This document shows, in pieces, positions 15,831-23,462 of a DNA stretch of 33,038 nucleotides. A model generated the notes under the pieces. It was not told the origin of the DNA. It did no database searches and was given only the letters and a program-made list of their open reading frames with translations. How positions within the stretch are numbered: the first letter of the stretch is position 1; the number at the start of each line of letters is the position of its first letter. Origin of the DNA: Flagellimonas onchidii (lineage in GTDB: Bacteria; Bacteroidota; Bacteroidia; Flavobacteriales; Flavobacteriaceae); assembly GCF_004804315.1 (NCBI RefSeq), contig NZ_SRXX01000026.1:1-33038 (forward strand), in the 5' to 3' direction. The position numbers and the translations under genes were made by a program.

Positions 15831-16247
15831 TCTATTTTAATATTTGTATTTGGGACATTTATAAAACCTAGTGTTCAAAACTATCTTTAGAGAGGGGGTT
15901 TAGCCACCAAATAACCCACTTCAATCTATACTTTTTTTGCATAAATAGCTCAAATTTTGACATCGATAGAAATTTAGTTGAAACTTTGAATATTGTTATC
16001 CGACAATCTTCTTTTAGTCCTTTAAACAGAAAAGGCAAATCCTTTGTGATAATGGAGTCTTTTTATTTCAGTTTCATTATAATCTTACGATTATCTTTTT
16101 TCTCAAAATAAGTACACACCAGTCACCAAAAACCCTATAAAACCTTATTGATTTCTGTAAAACATATACGTTGTTAAGTAAAATATATACTTTCAGCCTA
16201 CATACTGAAGCTAATTTTGTTCCAGAAATCAGTTAAAGTTTCAAAAA
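15831..16247. other. Divergent intergenic region
   Basis: About 417 bases lie between divergent operons, with no supported open frame. For the minus-strand SUMF1 operon there is a TAnnTTTG-like element (CAAAACTA on plus, 15876-15883) with a CAAA 24 bases further (15908-15911), spacing slightly long. An AT-rich hairpin ATAATC-TTAC-GATTAT (16079-16094) followed by six T is a weak terminator-like structure in the plus sense, upstream of the SDR gene. Confidence 0.4.
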
Positions 16248-17027
16248 ATGGAAAAAACAGCCTTAATTACTGGAGCAAGCAGCGGAATCGGAAAAGAGTT
16301 GGCAAGAATTCACGCCGAAAGAAATGGTGACTTAATCATTGTTGCCCGAAGACAAGAAAAACTGAATGAGCTCAAATCGGAGCTGGAACAAAAGTTTGCT
16401 GTCAAGGTATTGACTATTGTCAAGGATTTAAGCAACCCTGATGCTCCGAAGGAGATTTTTGAAGAAATCCAACAAAAGGGAATTCAAATCCATTATCTGA
16501 TCAACAATGCAGGTTTTGGACTACGCGGAAAATTTCATGAGCTTTCTTGGGAACGTCAACAGCAAATGATAAACCTTAACATGGTAGCCCTAACAGAGCT
16601 TATGTATCTTTTTCTTCCAGAAATGATTGCAAGAAATAGTGGTAAAATCTTAAATACCTCTTCCACTGCATCATTTTTACCTGGACCACTTCAGGCCATT
16701 TATTATGCCTCCAAGGCTTACGTTACCTATTTAGGAAATGCTATTGCAGAGGAATTGTACGATACCAATATTACGGTGACTACGCTTATGCCCGGGGCTA
16801 CGGAAACTGAATTCGCATCTACTTCTGGAATGGATAAAACAGGCCTATTCGAAAAGACGGTGAGTGCACGCTCCGTTGCAGAAGATGGATACAATGGCAT
16901 GTTGGAGGGAAAACTGGATGTTATTTCTGGATTGACCTTTTCACAAAGTTTGATGATGAAGACCATTCCATTTACACCCAAAAAGGTAATTCTTAAGCAA
17001 GTTCGAAAAATGCAGGAGGTTGACTAA
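16248..17027 (+). CDS. Short-chain dehydrogenase/reductase (classical SDR)
   Basis: The 259 residues are typical for the family. It has the cofactor motif TGASSGIG (8-15), NNAG (86-89), a catalytic-region Ser cluster NTSSTASF (~136-143) and the YxxxK pair Y152/K156 (YYASKAY). An R following the second strand (VARRQEK) hints at NADP(H) preference. The substrate is not predictable. Its first-gene position, 44 bases before the AraC regulator's start, suggests a small inducible operon with the next three genes. Confidence 0.95.
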   Translation: MEKTALITGASSGIGKELARIHAERNGDLIIVARRQEKLNELKSELEQKFAVKVLTIVKDLSNPDAPKEIFEEIQQKGIQIHYLINNAGFGLRGKFHELSWERQQQMINLNMVALTELMYLFLPEMIARNSGKILNTSSTASFLPGPLQAIYYASKAYVTYLGNAIAEELYDTNITVTTLMPGATETEFASTSGMDKTGLFEKTVSARSVAEDGYNGMLEGKLDVISGLTFSQSLMMKTIPFTPKKVILKQVRKMQEVD

Positions 17028-17071
17028 AGTCAATATTATTGTTTAGCTTAGAAATACCAGGTTTTAGTATT

Positions 17072-17980
17072 ATGAAAGATATCATTCACATAAAATCCAT
17101 TACGGAAGCCAACAACATGTTTGGTATGCCACCTCCCAAGCATCCTTTGGTTTCGGTCATGTGGGCAAAAGACTTTCCACATTTCCACGAGTTCGAAGGG
17201 GTTCGAATCAATACAAACCTTTTCGCAGTATCGCTAAAGGATGGAATTAGCGGTTCGATGGGTTATGGACGTAATTCATATGATTTTACTGAGGGAATGA
17301 TGGTATTTTCTAAACCCAATCAAGTGATGACATTTGAAGAGAAGAATGTGGAAGAAGATGCAAAAGGTTGGATTCTTGTATTTCACCCTGATCTCATTAG
17401 AAAATCAGAATTGACCAAAACCATTGACAACTATTCCTTTTTCGACTACGAAGTGCATGAGGCATTGCATTTATCTGATGAAGAAAAGGCAACCCTTACC
17501 GATTTAGTTCTCAAAATTGAAATGGAGATCAATCAAAATATCGATAAGCACAGCCAAAAGCTCATTATCTCCAATATAGAACTCATCTTAGATTATTGCA
17601 ATCGTTATTATGACCGCCAATTTTATGTCCGTACCAATTTGCACCAAGACCATGTAACCGAATTTGAAAAGCTTTTAAAGGACTATTTTACCTCAGAAAA
17701 ACCTTCTGAACTAGGTTTACCAACGGTTCGCTATTGTGGTGAAAAACTTCATATGTCTCCTAATTACCTTGGTGATCTTTTGAAGAAAGAAACCGGAAAG
17801 TCGGCAAAAGAACATATCAATACATTTATCGTAAATCGGGCTAAAAACAAACTGTTGGGTTCAACAGATGCTGTAAGTGAAATAGCCTATTCCTTGGGAT
17901 TTGAATACCCACAACACTTCAGCAAATTGTTTAAATCAAAAACAGGTATGAGTCCCTTAAAATATAGAGAGTTGAATTAG
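17072..17980 (+). CDS. AraC family transcriptional regulator
   Basis: Start placed at the ATG at 17072 (MKDIIHIKSITEANNMFGMP); a TTG 33 bases earlier only adds a non-conserved stretch. The 302-residue product has an N-terminal cupin-like sensing domain (GFEG-type segment FHEFEGVRINTNLFAVSL) and a C-terminal double helix-turn-helix. That region is about residues 200-300: YCGEKLHMSPNYLGDLLKKETG and VSEIAYSLGFEYPQHFSKLFK, ending GMSPLKYREL. It probably activates the surrounding SDR/Rossmann/MBL operon (inferred from position). Confidence 0.94.
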   Translation: MKDIIHIKSITEANNMFGMPPPKHPLVSVMWAKDFPHFHEFEGVRINTNLFAVSLKDGISGSMGYGRNSYDFTEGMMVFSKPNQVMTFEEKNVEEDAKGWILVFHPDLIRKSELTKTIDNYSFFDYEVHEALHLSDEEKATLTDLVLKIEMEINQNIDKHSQKLIISNIELILDYCNRYYDRQFYVRTNLHQDHVTEFEKLLKDYFTSEKPSELGLPTVRYCGEKLHMSPNYLGDLLKKETGKSAKEHINTFIVNRAKNKLLGSTDAVSEIAYSLGFEYPQHFSKLFKSKTGMSPLKYRELN

Positions 17981-17981
17981 G

Positions 17982-18647
17982 ATGAAAAAAGTAATCATAA
18001 TAGGCGCTTCCGGGATGGTGGGAAAGGGTGTTCTTTTAGAATGTCTAGATGACCCTTTAGTTAAAGAAACTCTTGTAATAGGTAGGTCTCCCATTGGATT
18101 AAATGGCCTTAAACTAAAGGAGATTGTTTTAAAAGATTTTACTGGCCTGAAATCTGTTCAGAATCAACTGATTGGATATGATGCCTGTTTCTATTGTATG
18201 GGTGTTTCGGTACTTGGTTTAAACGAAAAAAGTTATACTCATATAACTTATGGAATCACTAAAATTTTTGCGGATGTGCTCTACGAATTAAATCCTAATA
18301 TGGTTTTCAATTATGTTTCCGGTGCTGGAACGGATAGCTCGGAAAGGGGAAAATCGATGTGGGCAAGAGTTAAAGGTAAAACCGAGAATTATATTCTGAA
18401 CAAGGGATTCAAAGATGCATATTGCTTTAGACCTGGAATGATCATTCCCGAAAGGGGCATAAAATCAAGAACCGGTTGGTATAATGCAATCTATGTTTTG
18501 ATGAAACCATTTTTCCCTTTGTTTAAAAAAGCCAAGAATGTCACCACAACAAGTCGTATTGGGCGAGCAATGATAAACTCTTTGGAGACTGAACAGCGTC
18601 TTAAGCATTTAGAAAACTTGGATATAAACACCTTGGCATCCAAATAA
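17982..18647 (+). CDS. NAD(P)-binding Rossmann protein (atypical SDR/epimerase-like)
   Basis: The 221-residue protein has a glycine-rich GASGMVGKG (8-16) nucleotide-binding motif, CFYCMGVS in the fourth strand, and an FRPGMIIPERG segment typical of NAD-dependent epimerase/dehydratase-like (NmrA/HIM1-type) proteins. The classical YxxxK pair is not evident, so catalysis is uncertain. Its start lies one base after the AraC stop, which indicates translational coupling. Confidence 0.85.
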   Translation: MKKVIIIGASGMVGKGVLLECLDDPLVKETLVIGRSPIGLNGLKLKEIVLKDFTGLKSVQNQLIGYDACFYCMGVSVLGLNEKSYTHITYGITKIFADVLYELNPNMVFNYVSGAGTDSSERGKSMWARVKGKTENYILNKGFKDAYCFRPGMIIPERGIKSRTGWYNAIYVLMKPFFPLFKKAKNVTTTSRIGRAMINSLETEQRLKHLENLDINTLASK

Positions 18648-18661
18648 TATTTCACTGAACC

Positions 18662-19800
18662 TTGAAAACACTTATAAAATACGCAAAACGAATGTTACTG
18701 ACAGTTACCGCACTAATAGGGTTGCTAATTATTGCCTATCTAATATTTGTGAACTTCTATCCAAGTTTTGGAGGGGATGTACCGAAAGAGCGCAAAATAC
18801 TGTATCAATCTTCAAAGCAATTTAAAGACGGAATTTTCAAGAACATTAAAGATGTCCCAAAAGATTTGAGTCTTTCAGAAACATTGAAGATTTCGAAGAA
18901 GTTTTTCTTTGAAAAAGTAGAGAACGGAAGGCCCAAAAACGAAATTGCGATTGAAGAAATCGATTCCCTTGAACTTGCAAATTATGATGGTCCTACACGA
19001 TTGATTTGGTTCGGACATTCCGCTTTTTTACTGCAGATGAACAACAAAAACATATTGCTCGACCCCATGTTGGGTAAAGTTCCTGCCCCGCATCCACTGT
19101 TAGGTGGTAGCCGCTTTAATGATTCACTACCTATTGAAATAGAGAAATTGCCCCCAATTGATGTGGTATTAATTTCCCACGACCATTATGATCATTTGGA
19201 TTATGATTCTATTATGTTACTAAAGGATAAAATAGAGCAGTTCTACGTACCGCTTGGGGTTGGCGTACATCTAGAAGCGTGGGGCATCTCAAAAGATGTT
19301 ATTAAAGAATTGGATTGGTGGCAAGAGGTTTATTATAAAAATCTTCAACTTGTATGCACTCCCGCGCAACATTTTTCAGGAAGAAAATTAAACAATGGGC
19401 AAAGTACATTATGGAGTTCATGGGTTATCAAATCACAGGCGGAAAGCATCTTCTTTAGTGGGGACAGTGGATACTCAGGGCATTTTAAGGAAATTGGAGA
19501 TGCTTACGGCCCATTTGATTTTGCGATGTTAGAATGCGGGCAGTACAACAAAATGTGGCCAGATATTCATATGTTCCCAGAAGAAACGGTTCAAGCAAGC
19601 ATCGATTTAAAATCGAAGGTCTTTATGCCAATACATTGGGGTTCCTTTAAACTGGCATACATCCTTGGACAGACCCAATTGAGCGCGCAACACGTAAAGC
19701 TGAAGCCTTAAAAGCCCCTATTATCACTCCAAAAATTGGTGAGCCTATTCAGCTTGAATCTTTGCAATATAAAAAAGGGGATTGGTGGTTGGATTTATAG
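18662..19800 (+). pseudogene. MBL-fold metallohydrolase (UlaG/NAPE-PLD-like), frameshifted near the C-terminus
   Basis: The frame starts at a TTG (18662), giving MKTLIKYAKRML and a membrane anchor (~12-31); an ATG at 18692 is the alternative. The zinc motif SHDHYDHLD is at H173-D177-H178. Further ligands are in PAQHFSGRK, FSGDSGYSG and MPIHWGSF. In the given sequence the frame ends at 19711 in an unrelated tail. The expected end (HPWTDPIERATRKAEALKAP, then KKGDWWLDL) continues in the -1 frame from 19660 to the TAG at 19798-19800. One base is therefore missing around 19655-19659. The protein is probably a membrane-anchored hydrolase facing the periplasm; substrate unknown. Confidence 0.85.
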
Positions 19801-19824
19801 ATAATCAAAAACCACCAATCTTTT
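19771..19824. terminator. Terminator overlapping the end of the MBL gene
   Basis: GATTGGTGGTT at 19780-19790 pairs perfectly with AACCACCAATC at 19810-19820, followed by TTTT and preceded by an A run at 19771-19776. The upstream arm encodes the last residues of the MBL protein in its natural frame. It can serve both the MBL operon and the convergent nrdBA operon. The 19-base loop is large. Confidence 0.7.
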
Positions 19825-19858
19825 AAAAAAGTTAAAAATTACGTCATGCGGCTGATAG

Positions 19859-21649
19859 CTAGGCTTCACAACTGGCACATTCTTTCTTTTGCTTGAATTT
19901 TTGAGCAGCGTTCATACTATGCTGATAGTAAAGAGATTTTAATCCAAGTTTCCATGCGGTCACATGAATTTTATTAATGTCTTTTGTGGGCATATCTGGG
20001 TGCACAATAATATTTACGGATTGACCTTGATCTATATGATTTTGTCGAGCCGCAGCCTGATAAACAACATCCAACTGGTCGAGTTCTGAATAGGTTTTAA
20101 AAACTGCCTTTTCTTCATCATTCAAAAAGTCGAGATGTTGCACCGAACCATCCCTATCCCTAATGCTCCGCCAGACTTCATCTGTATTTTGTCCTTTTTC
20201 CTCCAGCATGTCCAATAAATATGGGTTTTTTATAGTAACCTTAATTTTGGCAATATCTTTCACATAAATATTGGACCAAATAGGCTCAATGCCTTGAGAT
20301 ACTTGCCCGAGTATAAAAGCAGAAGAGGTAGTCGGTGCTATTGCATTAAGCGTAGCATTTCGCCTTCCATAACCTTCAAGTACTTTTGGTTCTCCATAAC
20401 GTTGAGCCAATTCTTCAGAGGCCTTGTAAGACCGTTCTTTAATGGATTTAAATATTTCGTTGTTCAAATTATATGCTTCTTGACTGTCAAAGGCAATTCT
20501 TTTGGATTGTAGCAATGAATGCCAACCTAATGCGCCCAAGCCCAACGCCCTGTTTTCCTTGGCAAAGTTATAAGCACGTTCCATGAACAAAAAGGTCTGC
20601 CTATCATCCCTATTGGGAGAATCTCTGAAAGCTTCTAGTTTTTCGATAAATTCCGTTATTACGGCATCCAAGAAAAATACCATTGTCTCTACAGCGTCCG
20701 TATCTTTCCATTTGTCATAATGCAATAGATTGATACTGGAAAGCACGCAAACAAACGACCAATTATCGTTTGAGGGTAGCATAATCTCAGTGCATAGGTT
20801 ACTTGCGTAAATTTTATGGTTTTTATCTTGGTAAACATCCGCACCACTATTATTGGCATTATCCGTGAAGAAGACATAAGGATATCCCATTTCACCCCTA
20901 CATTGAAGTACCTTGGCCCAAGCCGTACGTTTGTCCACATCACCATCAATCATTTCCTGCATCCATTCATTGGTGACGGTGACACCGTGGGTAAGTTGTT
21001 GAATAGGATTTCCCTCCGTCCCTATCTCTAAAAATTCCATGATATCAGGATGCTCTATGGGCAAATAAGGGGAAAATCGCCCCCTTCTAACAGAACCTTG
21101 ACTTACTACATCTACCATGGATTCGAACAATTGCATGATATGTACTGCGCCTGAAGCTTCTCCATTGTTTTTTACCGCTGCTCCGCGGTGTCTTATCTTT
21201 CCAAAATAACCCGAGGTCCCACCTCCTAATTTGGACATCATTCCAACCTCCGATTGGGTATATAAGATGTTCCCCATATCGTCGTCAATGTGCGAACCAA
21301 AACAACTTATGGGCAACCCACGTTCCTTTCCAAAGTTGGACCAAACAGGAGACGCCAAGGAAAAATAACCTTCTGACATATAGTTATAGAACTTATCGGC
21401 ATAGCCTGGAATCTGTAAAATATATTCCGCTCGATCGGCAATCTCCCTAATTCTACTTTCTGGAGTCGCTCCATGGGTTAAATATCCAGAATCTAAAAAC
21501 TTTCGGCTATGTTCATTAAGCCATTTAAAACCTTCTTGGCTTTTTGAAGATTTGAGGTTTGTAAGCCCTTCTTTTCTGGCATCCACCAATTTTTGAGAAG
21601 TTGTTGTTTCTGTTTGGTCATTTAGTTTTTCGAAGGTTTTGTTTTCCAT
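19859..21649 (-). CDS. nrdA: Ribonucleoside-diphosphate reductase, catalytic subunit (class I, no ATP-cone)
   Basis: The 596-residue protein makes deoxyribonucleotides from ribonucleotides in the cytosol. Active-site residues are visible: C116 (SCFGSH) and C301 (CVLSSINL) as the disulfide pair, N284-L-C286-T-E288 as the radical/general-base triad, the tyrosine dyad Y574-Y575, and the C-terminal CASC pair (C591, C594). The N-terminus starts directly with the catalytic domain and has no ATP-cone, unlike E. coli NrdA. It begins 3 bases after nrdB ends, so the two are one operon, with the allosteric cone supplied by NrdB. Confidence 0.97.
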   Translation of the reverse strand: MENKTFEKLNDQTETTTSQKLVDARKEGLTNLKSSKSQEGFKWLNEHSRKFLDSGYLTHGATPESRIREIADRAEYILQIPGYADKFYNYMSEGYFSLASPVWSNFGKERGLPISCFGSHIDDDMGNILYTQSEVGMMSKLGGGTSGYFGKIRHRGAAVKNNGEASGAVHIMQLFESMVDVVSQGSVRRGRFSPYLPIEHPDIMEFLEIGTEGNPIQQLTHGVTVTNEWMQEMIDGDVDKRTAWAKVLQCRGEMGYPYVFFTDNANNSGADVYQDKNHKIYASNLCTEIMLPSNDNWSFVCVLSSINLLHYDKWKDTDAVETMVFFLDAVITEFIEKLEAFRDSPNRDDRQTFLFMERAYNFAKENRALGLGALGWHSLLQSKRIAFDSQEAYNLNNEIFKSIKERSYKASEELAQRYGEPKVLEGYGRRNATLNAIAPTTSSAFILGQVSQGIEPIWSNIYVKDIAKIKVTIKNPYLLDMLEEKGQNTDEVWRSIRDRDGSVQHLDFLNDEEKAVFKTYSELDQLDVVYQAAARQNHIDQGQSVNIIVHPDMPTKDINKIHVTAWKLGLKSLYYQHSMNAAQKFKQKKECASCEA

Positions 21650-21652
21650 ATT

Positions 21653-22927
21653 TTAAAAAAGGTCGTCACTGGTTATACTTTGTGTTCTTTTGCTATAATT
21701 GATAGATCGTTTCACGAAGAAGTCCCCGTGTTTGGTGCCGATAATCTCATCATCGAACCATTCTGTTTGCTTTAGTAATTCTTGATTTATTTCAAACATT
21801 TTTTGGATTCCGATGCTCTCCAATGAGTTGTTGAAACGGTTTTTGATAAATTCATTCACAACATTCTTGGGTAAAAAGTCAAGCTCTCCTTCTTCAAAAA
21901 TCCAGTCCACTATTTTACTCTCTGCGACATAAGCTTTTTCGCATAGTTGCTGTATCATGGTGTGATACTCTTCATCAAACCATTTAGGGTTTTCTTTTTT
22001 GATGATATTAATCACATCAATACCAAAATCTCCATGGATTTGCTCTTCCTTCGAAGTCGCTTCCACAACATTGGAGATACCCTTAAGCATGTTTTTGTGT
22101 TTATTAAATGCCATGATGATCAAAAACTGCGAGAACAATGAAACATGCTCAATAAAAAGTGAAAAGAGCAAAATGGATTCCGCATATTCCTTATTATCCT
22201 CACTCTTGGCATTCTTGAGCGCAGTCTCTAAATACTGCACCCTTTTCATAATTACAGGTTTTTTCTTAAGTGTTTCAAATTCTTTGTTCAGTCCAAGTAT
22301 TTCCAATAAATGGGAATAGGCATCATGATGTCTTACTTCACTTTCCGCAAAGGTTGCCCCAACCGAACCGATTTCAGGTTTTGGCATTCTATGATAGATA
22401 TCTCCCCAAAAAGTCTTTACCGCCACTTCTATCTGTGAAATAGCCAACATGGTGTTTTTTATCGCACCACGTTCCACTTCGGTCAATCGTGATTTAAAAT
22501 CCTGAATATCGCTGGTAAAATTGAACTCCGTATGAATCCAGTAAGAGTGGCGTATGGCCGGCACATATTCGTACAGCTGTGGGTACTCATATGGCTTAAG
22601 GTTAATGCGCTTTTCAAAGATATTCGATTGTCTGCTCAGGGTTTGTTTGTTCCTATAAAGGATATAGGCTTTGGCTACATCTTGAAACTCACTGGCCATT
22701 AATTTGCTCTCTACAATATCCTGTACCTCTTCCACCGTAGGAACATAATTAATCTCATGTCCCTTACGTTCTAGAAGGGTTTCATAGACACTTTGGGCAA
22801 TACTCTGGGCATCAGATGTTTCACCATGCTCTACCGCTGTCATCGCCTTTAAAACTGCATCTGTAATCTTGTATAATTCAAAGGGTTTTGTACTAAAATC
22901 CCTTTTAGTGATATGCGAAATCTCCAT
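21653..22927 (-). CDS. nrdB: Ribonucleotide reductase radical-generating subunit with N-terminal ATP-cone
   Basis: The 424-residue protein is longer than a plain NrdB (~320-375) because residues ~1-95 form an ATP-cone (ITKRDFSTKPFELYKITDAVLKAM, SIAQSVYETL, VPTVEEVQDIVESKLM, AKAYILYRNKQ). The ferritin-like part has candidate metal ligands E167, E197, H200, E260, E295 and H298. Y204 lies at H+4, the position of the radical tyrosine in E. coli. This architecture matches the Leeuwenhoekiella blandensis NrdB, in which the cone on the small subunit switches activity with ATP/dATP and the metal site is Mn. Whether this protein uses Mn or Fe cannot be told from sequence. It is first gene of nrdBA. 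Confidence 0.96.
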   Translation of the reverse strand: MEISHITKRDFSTKPFELYKITDAVLKAMTAVEHGETSDAQSIAQSVYETLLERKGHEINYVPTVEEVQDIVESKLMASEFQDVAKAYILYRNKQTLSRQSNIFEKRINLKPYEYPQLYEYVPAIRHSYWIHTEFNFTSDIQDFKSRLTEVERGAIKNTMLAISQIEVAVKTFWGDIYHRMPKPEIGSVGATFAESEVRHHDAYSHLLEILGLNKEFETLKKKPVIMKRVQYLETALKNAKSEDNKEYAESILLFSLFIEHVSLFSQFLIIMAFNKHKNMLKGISNVVEATSKEEQIHGDFGIDVINIIKKENPKWFDEEYHTMIQQLCEKAYVAESKIVDWIFEEGELDFLPKNVVNEFIKNRFNNSLESIGIQKMFEINQELLKQTEWFDDEIIGTKHGDFFVKRSINYSKRTQSITSDDLF

Positions 22928-23064
22928 AAAGAAATTGAATTAGGTTGGAACTGTTTTAAATAACCTAGTGTAAAATTCACATTTTCTTTACTTTGATTTC
23001 ATGATAATTGTACTAGGTTCTTCACGATCTTATCAACAAGAATGAAATCCTTTTTTTCTATAGT

Positions 23065-23124
23065 AAAAAAAGGCATCTAACAATGCTAGATGCTGCCCCT
23101 GAAACATATACCACCGCAACATCT
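23065..23124 (-). promoter_or_regulatory. Candidate transcription attenuator in the nrdBA leader
   Basis: On the minus strand, GCATCTA (23093-23087) pairs with TAGATGC (23079-23073) around a 7-base loop. C and seven T follow, forming a classic intrinsic terminator 138 bases before the nrdB start. The middle arm GCAGCATCT (23096-23088) can instead pair with AGATGTTGC (23124-23116), nine pairs including one G-U, which would dismantle the terminator. No minus-strand gene precedes it, so it should belong to the nrdBA leader or be the end of a small RNA. Confidence 0.5.
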
Positions 23125-23220
23125 CGACCCATGTTTTGGGAAACTTAATCGGTTTTACAACACCGATAATCGACAGAAACTGTAATTACATGAATACCAA
23201 TAACCTATGAAATTCTCCCT

Positions 23221-23250
23221 TTATCGATAAAAAAACATTATATCGATATA
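23221..23250. promoter_or_regulatory. Twin ATCGAT palindromes, candidate operator
   Basis: TTATCGATAA (23221-23230) and TATATCGATATA (23239-23250) are both perfect palindromes centred on ATCGAT. Their centres are 19 bases apart, about two helical turns. This fits a cooperative dimeric regulator site between divergent nrdBA and the surface-protein operon. No regulator is assigned. Confidence 0.35.
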
Positions 23251-23462
23251 TAGCCCACCTATGTCGTGTAACTTTTTAGTTGCTGTCGCTCTATTTTTTC
23301 TTTGATGCTGAATTGTAAAACCCAAATCTTTTATGGTTCAAATCTAAACAATGAAAAGCCTTAGCCTACTGTTATCACCATACAATTCAAACCTTTCTTT
23401 AGGCAAAAGCAATTCATAACGTTTAGATCAACCCGGCCAACGGCCGTCCCAAACTTAAGCAT

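Larger units (their letters stand above)
22928..23462. other. Regulatory intergenic region between nrdBA and the giant surface gene
   Basis: These 535 bases contain no supported protein gene. They hold a minus-strand terminator/antiterminator-like structure (23065-23124), a small hairpin ATCGG/CCGAT near 23149-23165, two ATCGAT palindromes (23221-23250) and a GC-rich patch CGGCCAACGGCCG just before the surface gene. A minus-strand TAGATTTG (-7-like) lies at 23339-23346, without a correctly spaced -33 TTTG. Confidence 0.6.

Noticed and set aside
23330..23350. tRNA-like TGGTTCAAATC
   Set aside because: Only the T-arm-like string is present; no acceptor or anticodon stems can be formed around it.
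22928..23462. Cobalamin riboswitch or NrdR boxes upstream of nrdBA
   Set aside because: No recognisable B12-box or paired NrdR-box consensus was found in either orientation, and the enzyme is class I, not B12-dependent.
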